64,000 nt of DNA from Halichondria panicea (lineage: Eukaryota > Porifera > Demospongiae > Suberitida > Halichondriidae): assembly GCF_963675165.1 (NCBI RefSeq), contig NC_087388.1:62001-126000 (forward strand). The letters are read 5' to 3'. This document shows, piece by piece, positions 55,930-64,000 of the stretch. Within the stretch, counting starts at the first letter, position 1. The number at the start of each line of letters is the position of its first letter. Under the pieces are notes generated by a model. That model was not told the DNA's origin and ran no database searches. It saw only the letters and a program-made list of their open reading frames with translations. The position numbers and the translations under genes are program-made.

Positions 55930-56120
55930 GACTGTGCTGAAACCTGGTGCCCACAACTTTCTTCTGATGTTGAGCTAGCTGCTGCTTTGAGAATTGCAGA
56001 AGTGTTACTTGCTTAGGGGGGGAGTGGCTCGTAGCGTCTGCACCACTAGCGTTACAATAGAGAAAAATCGGTGACCAGCACTAACCAGAGCCAAGAAGGT
56101 CAAAGGTCAATACAGGAACA
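55930..56120. promoter_or_regulatory. Divergent promoter EF-hand gene/PDCD5
   Basis: 191 bp between start codons; no TATA box or GC-box palindrome seen. Confidence 0.45.
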
Positions 56121-56827
56121 ATGGCTGAAGAAAGTGACTTGGAAGCTATCCGTGCTAGACGGATGGCAGAGCTTCAACAACAGTTTAGGGTGAGAATATC
56201 TAGCATATTTAAGATCTCTTAAGGCAGTGTTCTGTTTATCTAGGGCCAGGGAGGTGGAGGTGGAGGGGGTAATCCTGAGAAACAGAAACAGATGATGGAA
56301 CAACAAGCAAAGTGTGTGTTTCAACTCTTTCCTATGTGTGTAGCTGTGATACTGTATACTATAGGCAAGAAGAAATGAAGAATATGATGCTTACACAAAT
56401 ACTGGAGCAAAATGCAAGGGCAAGATGTGAGTCAAAACGTCGTGAATTGTGTTCGTTAATTAATAATAATAACTATGCAGTGAACAGTATTGCATTGGTC
56501 AAGCCTGAGAGAGCACGACAAGTGGAGGGCATGCTCATACAAATGGCACAATCCGGACAAATAGGGGGAAAGGTAGGTTTACTAGTACATGCATGATAGA
56601 ACATCATTATTTCCATCTTCAGGTTAGTGACAAGCAGCTGGTGGAGCTTCTGGAGACTATTAGTCGACAGACACAAAAGAAGACTACAATAAAGGTAGTG
56701 TAGAGTTAACACTGATGTGATATCAACTCCCCCTCCACACCACACACACACCTCCACACCACACACACCTCCACACCACACACAGTTTGAGAGACGAAGA
56801 CTGGATGATTCTGATGATGACTTTTAG
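56121..56827 (+). CDS. PDCD5: PDCD5, programmed cell death protein 5
   Basis: Spliced from short exons: MAEESDLEAIRARRMAELQQ (56121), GQGGGGGGGNPEKQKQMMEQ, QEEMKNMMLTQILEQNARAR, SIALVKPERARQVEGMLIQM, then QLVELLETISRQTQKKTTIK and RRRLDDSDDDF ending at 56827. This is the full dsDNA-binding-domain family (archaeal to human) with the typical acidic end. Two introns are close to the minimum: about 53 bp (GTGAGTCAAAACG..ACTATGCAG) and about 55 bp. Family knowledge: it interacts with TIP60 and the CCT chaperonin. Confidence 0.93.
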
Positions 56828-56917
56828 ATCCACCGTCCCTATCACTAACTCCTCCACACCTTTAATAGGCTAGCAGTGTTTGTATCGTTGTTTGTTTTAT
56901 GTATTGTAAATGAATGA

Positions 56918-57535
56918 TTTTTTTTTTTTTTTTTTTTTTTTTCTTTATAATGTTTGATGCAGAGGAAGCATACAGGATATGACAAGGTAGCTAAATGAAG
57001 CTAATAATGAAGTCAGTCCATAACCAAAAAGTAAAGGTGCAGGTGCAGGTGTACTTAAGTGAAAAAAAGAAAAAAGGAAAAAAAAAATTTTTAACTTATT
57101 GCTATAATTTTGACAGGGATAATTTAAAAGCAGATGGGCTAGGGCTACTGATAACATTTAGGGGAAGGGAGTTCCAAATGGGGATTACGCTTACAAAAAA
57201 GGAATGTCTATGGGCTAGGGTTTTAACATATGGTTTAAAAATAATTTGATTATGAGGGTGACGGGGGGAAGGGCGAGGATGGAGGGTGAAAACATTGGGA
57301 GATATTATAGATAAATTATTAAGTATATTAAAGCAGACTTTCAGTTTTTGGTTTTTCCTTCGAGATGACAGAGGTTTCCAGTTTAAGGAGGCAAGCAGGT
57401 CAGGGTATTCTGCCCTCCACTGCTTCGTTACAATTTTCCCTGCAAATTTTTGGACGCTTTCCAGTTTTTTTATATCTGTGTGGTGATGAGGGTCCCAGAC
57501 TGCACCGCAATAGTCTAACTTAGGCATCGCTTATG
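56918..57535 (-). mobile_element. 5'-truncated LINE fragment with poly(A) tail
   Basis: Read on the minus strand, an intact 140-codon frame (57102-57527) encodes the C-terminal part of a LINE reverse transcriptase: PKLDYCGAVWDPHHHTDIKK, LNWKPLSSRRKNQKLKV, FFVSVIPIWNSLPLNVISSP and FKLSLSKL at the stop. A 3' UTR of about 160 bp and 25 A residues (T run 56918-56942) follow. The still-open frame and pure tail suggest a fairly young insertion. It lies 90 bp downstream of the PDCD5 stop, in opposite orientation. It differs in sequence from the remnant at 6455. No clear target-site duplication was found by eye. Confidence 0.85.
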
Positions 57536-57821
57536 TGTCAAATAGGTTTATCAATATGACACATCAGATATCCAACAAGCTGTCTGAGCTCCAGCATGCA
57601 GTGCTTCACTTGGAAATATTCTTGATAATGCCCATTTACATATAATTAGGGAAATAATATCAGAAACAGGCAAAGGTCAAAAGGTCAAAAGCCTAATCAC
57701 ATGTAAAAGGGGGGCGTGACGGCACCACACCACAATGCACACAGTACAGTAAGGCCGGGTTCTTGTCTAATATAGTGGATGCTCTAGATCTATTACTGCA
57801 CTAGCTCATACAGTTGCACTG
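57536..57821. other. Upstream region of ACP5
   Basis: No coding signal. It contains CCAGCATGCAGTGC and GGGGGCGTGACGGCACCACA near 57711, and the 5' flank of ACP5. Confidence 0.4.
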
Positions 57822-59923
57822 ATGCTGCTCTACATTGTCATCCTTGGGCTGGCTCTGAGCCACACAGCTCTATCAGCTCCGGAGGCAGATGCTCTCAACT
57901 TCATGGTGCTGGGTGACTGGGGTGGGCAGACATTCTCCCCATATACCACCACTGCTCAGCGAGCTGTCGCCAAGGTGATGGGGGTTGAAGGTACGACAAT
58001 TGGTTCGCAGTTTACGTTTGCTTTGGGAGACAATTTCTACTCGTACGGAGTGAAAGATGTCAACGATAAAAGATTCAAGGAAACTTTTGAGGTGTGTGTT
58101 GCATTAGAATAATTACATTGTATTGTATGTGATGTTACACTACTTCGATTCATGCAGGATGTGTTCACAGCTCCCTCGCTGCAATCAATGTGGTATGTGG
58201 TGTGCGGGAACCACGATCACTATGGCAACTGCTCAGCGGAGATAGCGTATACCAAACAGTCTGCAAGGTGGTACTTCCCCAACTACTACTACAAGCAGGT
58301 CTGAATGTACCCACCTGTGACAATGCACGGTTGAGTCAATGGTTGATGGTAGTACAGATGCTCTGTTTGAGATTATTTAGCATCGTTGTCATACTTCTGA
58401 ATAATGAAAGCATTCAATAATGTGTGTGATCTCTAGCTAAGTCATTAGCCGCCAGAGGTGTCCAGAAATACTATCTTAGCATTACTACTATTTGCTTCCC
58501 TTGCTTAACAACTTTTTTTTTCACTTACAGGAGTTTAAAATTCCTGGCAGCAATGTGTCCCTCAAGGTGATGTTCATAGACACTGTCCTATTGGCTGGTC
58601 TCACTGACCCTCATGTTCGCTCACGCCTTCCATATGGACCCGAGTCATTCAAGATGGCCGACGACCAGTGGATGTGGATCAACGATACTTTGGCAGAGTT
58701 TTCAAAGACTGATGGCTGGACCATCGTCGTGGGTCACTACCCAGGTACTAGCAATATCAGCGTTAAATCGAGCATCTTTGAACGGCCATAACTTTAGTTC
58801 TGTTGGTCCAATAACGTTAATGTTATGATTTTCTGAAAGTTTAGAGAGCGGCCTTTCATATGATATGTTAAAATTCAGTATCATTTTAGGACCCATTTTT
58901 TTGACAAAAAAGCGTGGGCTATAGGTGGAGGAAAATGCCAAAATTGAGTCCGAAAATTATATGTGAGATAAACATGTCATCTGAAAGAGCCTTTTGTAAG
59001 CTTTCAGAAAATCAGAAAATCATCGTGATTGGACCAGTAGAATCCAAGTTATGGATGTTTAGAGTCGAGCCGTACTCATGTGTACCCCGGCATGTGTCTC
59101 CTCCCTGCAGTATGGTCTGTGGCTGAGCATGGACCCACACAAGAGCTGGTGCAGAAGCTCAAGCCTATGATGGAGAAGTATGGAGTGTCTGCCTACTATT
59201 GTGGCCATGATCACAACCTGCAACACCTCACTGACAGCACTATCCAGTACTATGTGGTGGGAGCAGGTCATCTCATTGACCCTTCTCTGGCACACATGGT
59301 CAGTATCAGAGTGTCTCTATCTAAAGTAGTAGTCTCTTAATCATAATGGCACTCTGTAGCTTACACAACGGCGTCTATACAAAGTCACACAGTTAAAAGT
59401 TAAAATAGCCTCCAATTTAAAAACAAACTCATGTACTTAATTTGTCCTTTGTAAAGAGGTTTCATAGTTTGCAAATGAAGCATTTTTCTATATACTGTTT
59501 CACTATACATGCATACAGGACAGTGTTCCACAAGACTCGCTCAAGTTCCACTATGGTCCTACCTCGGGCTCTAGTGACAAGGGAGGGTTTGCTTCTGTCA
59601 GTGTCACCGGCTCTGACATTACCACCAACTATTTCGACTACACAGGTTTGTGTGAATATACAGTGAAGCTTGTATCTCTATAGTCACTGGGAAGACTAAC
59701 AGTGGCTGTAATCAATTAAGAGGTGTCCTGCTAACACAGGTTGAAACACACGCTATGCATGGAGATCTGGGGTCTTGAATAGAGGGTACTTACGTATTCA
59801 TATAGTGTGACCACAATAGAGCTTCACTGTACAACCACTAGTCACTTGCAGACCCAGTTAATGTATTTACCTACTATTTCTGCAGGAAAGCAAGTCTATC
59901 AAAATGTCATCAAGAAGGCATAA
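57822..59923 (+). CDS. ACP5: ACP5-like tartrate-resistant (purple) acid phosphatase
   Basis: The start at 57822 gives a signal peptide (MLLYIVILGLALSHTALSAP). Metallophosphatase motifs follow in order across exons: FMVLGDWGG, TFALGDNFYSYGVKD (metal-bridging Asp and the iron-ligand Tyr), VVCGNHDHYGNCSAEI, WTIVVGHYP and SAYYCGHDHNLQHL. Later exons give YYVVGAGHLIDPSLAHM, FHYGPTSGSSDKGGFASVSV and a last short exon GKQVYQNVIKKA ending at 59923. It is secreted or lysosomal and hydrolyses phosphate esters with an Fe/Fe centre. One intron (58745-59110) is about 84% family B repeat. Confidence 0.93.
58769..59075. repeat. Family B palindromic repeat filling an ACP5 intron
   Basis: It runs from GCATCTTTGAACGGCCATAA to GTTATGGATGTTTAGAGTCG then AGCCGTACTC, with GATTTTCTGAAAGTTTAGAG and CATCTGAAAGAGCC inside. 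The intron is 366 bp, donor 58745, acceptor CTCCCTGCAG at 59110. Confidence 0.9.
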
Positions 59924-60181
59924 CTGAAGCTTGATAGAACTAAAACATGATTAAGCTAGTATCTTTGTATTGACTCTGACTGAGCGCTCGTGTTAATTTG
60001 TGTGTTTTAATTATTGTTTTATGAAATTATTTTCCTAAATTTTGTATTATGTCAACAACTTGAAAAACTCAAAGTACAAGCAGTAGATATAAAAATAATA
60101 CTGTGAAACTTAAAACTCTTGCTACTGCTACTAAGTCTCGGCTAGGGGGGTGGACAAGCTAGGGTTTAAAGGTCATACGTT

Positions 60182-61967
60182 CTAAGCATTCTGATAGAGT
60201 TTGCCTATGACAGACTTGACGAGAGTCTGCATGTCTTTAGCTCGTTTGTCAGCTGTCTCCATGACCTCTGCATGGTTGGGTGGCTCTTGGTCCGAGTCAT
60301 GGTCCAGTATCACCATGTTGGTCACCAGGGAGATGCCTGCACAAACACAGCCACTCAAACAAAGACACATACTAATAGTCTTGATCAGTGTCAGTACATG
60401 GAAAGACCTAGTAGTGTGCAGTGGGGGTTGTATTTAAATGTACGTATTATATCCTGAGACTAGAATAACAGAAGAGTTGATATTAAAGCATGGTCTAGCT
60501 GTCCTGTGCACCAGCTCACCCAGGCGTGCATGCAATACAGTCTAGCTGTCCTGTGCACCAGCTCACCCAGGACCTTCATCCCACAGTGTTTGGCCACAAC
60601 CACCTCGGGGGCAGTGCTCATGCCCACAGCATCGGCACCAATCAGCTTCAAGAACCGAGACTCTGCAGGGGTTTCATAAGAGGGCCCACTCAAGTGAACG
60701 TAGACCCCCTCCCGAGTGAACTCAGACATGTTCAGCTCTGTAGCAGTCCGGCTGGCCAGCTGTCTTAGCTCACGATCGTACGCTGATGTCATGGCAGGAA
60801 ACCGAGGGCCAAACCTGGGTAGAGTGGGCACAGTACATGTACATTGCTGCTATCTACTGTACTAGGGGCTACAGAATGCAAACTTAAAATTGTACAAACT
60901 TAAAACTCAAATTTAAGGGCATCTAGCTACATGTATAACTATCGTATAGGTTATATTCACCTGTCCTCGTTATCTCCCATGAGTGGGTTAGCCCCTGTCA
61001 TTCCAGCCAAATTAACATGGTCCTTGACAATCATGAGGTCCCCTCTGTTATAGGTAGAGTTGAGACCACCTGCAGCATTGGTTACCACCAGTGTGTCCAC
61101 TCCAAGGAGCTTCATCACTCGCACAGGCATGGTGATCTGGTGTGTGTGGGTGTGTGTGTGGAGTGTATGTGTGTGTGTGTGGAGTGTATGTGGGTGGGTG
61201 GAGTGTGGATGTGTGGAGGGGGGTGATTATTAATTCGGTGCAATACAAAAGATTACAGTGTACATTGCCATAGATCGCATCACAGATCTCAATCACACGA
61301 ATATAACTTCCATTATTCACTATTCAATAGGAAAACAATAGTTTCTTTGTTTCTAGTAACAACAACCATCACTCTACAGATGTACCGTGGTTGGGTGGTG
61401 TCCCTCGTAGAAGTGGAAGCGACCTTGCATGCACACCACCGGACAGCCTTTGATGTACCCAAACACCAGGTTGCCTTTGTGCCCCTTGACTGTGTGTGTG
61501 TGTGTGGTGGGTGATTTGTGTGTGTGTGTGTGTATGGTGGGCGGTGGGTGCTTTGTGTGTGTGTGTGTGGTGGGCGGTGATTTGTGTGGATACTATTCCA
61601 ACTACTCACTATAATTAGTGCTAAATAGATGTTATACATTCCTACCCGTACCCGTGGTTTTGGGGAATCTTGGGATGTCTTTATACGAGATCACATTTTT
61701 GGGTTTATCATTGTCCAAATCTTCGGCCAGCCCCCCGAGGCCTGAGCCACAGATAATCCCAATAGTGGGCCGAATGTCAGTCATCTTCTGAATGGCTGCT
61801 GCCACTTCCTGTAGCTCCTCATACGAGGGTCCATTCACACTCCTGCATGCATGTACATGCAATGAATATTATCAGCAATTTAAAAATTTGGCTACTCTAT
61901 GCAGCTAGCTAGCTAGCAAGCTGCTCTCGTATCATTTATAGCTTAACCTTGTGCCTTGCTCGGCCAT
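60182..61967 (-). CDS. PNP: PNP, purine nucleoside phosphorylase
   Basis: Exons: about 61961-61967 onward (MAEQGTR, start 61967), about 61650-61845 ([17 protein letters not shown], the phosphate loop), about 61385-61490 ([18 protein letters not shown]), about 60960-61140 ([20 protein letters not shown]), about 60571-60815 ([40 protein letters not shown]) and 60182-60337 ([14 protein letters not shown]; ends KLYQNA). All trimeric-PNP active-site blocks are present, including the Glu of YETPAESR and the Asn of LVTN. It catalyses phosphorolysis of guanosine and inosine in the cytosol. The donor of the 60571 exon is duplicated 47 bp downstream. Confidence 0.93.
60493..60571. repeat. 47-bp duplication carrying a second PNP splice donor
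   Basis: GTCTAGCTGTCCTGTGCACC then AGCTCACCCAGG occurs at 60493-60524 and 60540-60571. On the minus strand both hold CTGG|GTGAGCTGGTGCAC. Use of the distal copy would add 47 nt and shift the frame. Confidence 0.9.
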
Positions 61968-62164
61968 TTCGCGTTGCACTGTCACTAGCGCTGTCGTCGT
62001 TTGGATCGAAGACTTGAGGTCAGCTTTGTACACACTACGGCTTTTTTTGGTAGGGATTCGTTCATTAATAATTGCATTTCGAACTTGTCAATTATTAGGT
62101 AAAGATCGTTAACTAAAAATAACACAAAAAAATTCTGTGCAAATGCAACACACACACACACACA

Positions 62165-63949
62165 CTAGTAAAGGAATGTCTGTATGCTATGTGGTAGGGC
62201 AGTTATCTTGAGTGCTTGTTTCTGTCCACCTACATTGATATCCAGGAGCTTGAAGGTGACAGCATCCTGTCCTCTATTCAACACGACCACTACCATTCCA
62301 CTGTCAGGAGTGAGGACTGACAGACACTCCAGTGAAGAGTTGTCCACTAAGCTCCACACTCGCACTGAACCACGGGCCAGGAACTTGCTGCAGTCAATAG
62401 AACAAACAATTCTATTATAGGTATGCTCAAATCCCAAATTTGAAACGGGCTCCTATTTTCAGAAAAAGGCCACATAATTTATCATTTTCGGGGTATTTTT
62501 TGTCAAAAACAAGCCCAAAATAGACTATCGTTTTTAACACATTGTCTGAAAGGCCTCTTTCCAAGCTTCAGAAATCATAAAACGTTATTGGACCAACGGA
62601 ATTAAAGTTATGGCCATTCAAAGCCGCTGTATGTAATTGTAATGAGCTGACCTGAAATGTCCCATGTAGTAATAGAAGACCTGAGGATAGATGATCTGCT
62701 TGTCAGTGTCTGCTAATAGCATTCCATCAAATCCACACAATTCTGGGCCCTCGCAATTGTTGGGGCCTTTATGATTTGGACCTCCCTGTATGTCTAGGAC
62801 GAGGTTCCAGTCTATCCATCCAACCACCCAGTTGTTCAAGTCCCCTATAATGTCATGGGCGTAATGTTCCCCCTTTCCCCACACTGGGTTCGCGGGGTTT
62901 TCTTCACGGGCTTCAGTCGCTTCCGTAGCTAGAATTGGTTTGTTTGGGAAGAGGTTGTGAGCCTGGTTGACATTGTCGAACTGATCTCCAGTGTACCAGT
63001 GAATGGCTGTGCCCCACACGTATTTGGCAGCTTCAGCATCGGAGTATATTGTCTGTACCCAGTTCACTACATGGTCTTTATTGTGATCGTATATCAAGAT
63101 GTTTACATCAGGATGGTCTTGGCTCAGTTTAGGCCCAAGATGATCTTTCAGAAAGTCTCTCTCTGCTTCAGGAGTGAAATGCATTGCTTCGTAATTGTGT
63201 GGACAGTATTCTGGTTCGTTTTGAATTGTGATTCCCCAAATATCGACACCTTCAGCTTTGTAAGCAGAGAGAAACTTTGAAAAGTAAAGAGCCCATGTGT
63301 CCCTGTATTGGTCTTTCAATACACACCCTCCTGCACAATCTGTGGGGCAGTACGGACTGTTGTTCTCTTTGAGCCAGTTTGGTGGACTCCACGGGGTCGC
63401 TACAATATACAGGGCATCTCCAGATCCTTTTAAGATGGTGGCATTGGCCTTTTTGATCAGTGGAATGATTTGAGATTTGTCGTGGTCTATAGAGAATTTC
63501 GTTAGGTTTGCATCTCCACTAGTACTGTCGTAGTTGTAGTTCATCAGTGAGAAATCACATGACCCGATGGGCAATCTAGCCATGTTATAGCGTAGGCCCT
63601 GGTCTGAGAAGTACATGTTCAGGACCTGGGCCTGCAGTGTGCTGTTGAGCTTGGAGAATATGAACGATGCAGCATCAGTGAATGCACCACCAAACCCAAT
63701 AATGGTTTGAAATGTACTTGACCTGCAGTTGGGAGAGCTCAATACACTATCACAGGTAACACTTGGGTTGTACTACCTGTTGATGGTGATAACTTGGTCG
63801 AAATGGAAGTCATCCTGAAACTTGAGGTTGCTTTGCTTAGTGAGCCGGTCTGCAGTGCTCTGAGCAGTTCTATACCACTGCATATCAGCAGCCAAGCAGC
63901 CATTGAGGGCTGCAAGGCACACCACAAAGAAGAGAGTCACAGAATTCAT
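62165..63949 (-). CDS. GBA: GBA, lysosomal glucosylceramidase (GH30)
   Basis: Exon 1 (about 63775-63949) starts at 63949 with a signal peptide, MNSVTLFFVVCLAALNGCLA. The main exon, 62652-63722, contains FQTIIGFGGAFTDAASFIFS, YIVATPWSPPNWLKENN, GITIQNEPEYCPHNYE (acid/base Glu in NEP) and NLFPNKPILATEATEAREEN (nucleophile Glu in ATEA). The last exon, 62165-62393, completes GHFSKFLARGSVRVWSLV and ends HSIQTFLY. The junction GHF|S|KF matches human GBA. It cleaves glucosylceramide in lysosomes with saposin C. The last intron (62394-62651) consists almost only of a family B repeat. Confidence 0.93.
62415..62635. repeat. Family B palindromic repeat filling the last GBA intron
   Basis: From GTATGCTCAAATCCCAAATT through ATTGTCTGAAAGGCCTCTTT to GGAATTAAAGTTATGGCCAT then TCAAAGCCGC. 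The intron is 258 bp, so the repeat is about 85% of it. One outer arm is missing or replaced by the acceptor region. Confidence 0.85.
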
Positions 63950-64000
63950 GCTCTCAAGTGAGTCAGCTAGCCAGATATAATTAATGATACTTTGGACAGA

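Overview
The window is nuclear DNA of an animal with a compact genome. It holds about 20 protein genes in 64 kb, mostly with many short GT-AG introns, and the families are clearly metazoan: DOK-type phosphotyrosine adaptors, centriole and cilium proteins, and lysosomal enzymes. Gene density, intron size, abundant minisatellites and the look of the proteins suggest a demosponge (Amphimedon-like). That is inference; no taxon-specific marker was tested.

Layout, left to right: CEP76 (-, 3' end off the window) shares a 63-bp divergent promoter with IMPACT (+). A 3.3-kb gene-poor stretch (3867-7212) holds coding-like fragments in inverted copies, a decayed tandem array and a LINE 3' remnant. Then come SDHAF4 (-), a stray copy of the last IMPACT exon, FARS2 (-), a three-RRM protein (+), CIBAR1/FAM92 (-) divergent from PGLS (+), HEATR3 (-) divergent from PSMB2 (+), and two DOK-like adaptors head to head (20685-25529 - and 26080-29711 +). 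A 12-kb gene (30305-42467, -) encodes an unrecognised BAR-like protein with a long proline-rich tail. It is followed by LPCAT (-), CEP89 (-) divergent from C20orf85/CIMIP1 (+), PEF1 (+), an unrecognised EF-hand protein (-) divergent from PDCD5 (+), a LINE fragment, ACP5 (+), PNP (-) and GBA (-).

Functional themes: four centriole or cilium genes (CEP76, CIBAR1, CEP89, CIMIP1) lie in one window. There are at least five divergent gene pairs with short shared promoters, two of which carry a near-perfect inverted GC-box. Most other genes are housekeeping (proteasome, ribosome-assembly import, purine salvage, pentose phosphate pathway, mitochondrial translation and complex II assembly).

The most unusual content is non-coding. 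(1) Two related families of roughly 300-350-bp imperfect palindromes occur about eleven times, every time inside an intron. They reach within a few bases of splice sites and in two cases make up nearly the whole intron, so they are introner-like candidates. (2) Several minisatellites duplicate a splice donor or acceptor together with exon sequence. These two patterns are the best candidates for something undescribed. No tRNA, rRNA, CRISPR array, virus-like element or toxin gene was recognised.
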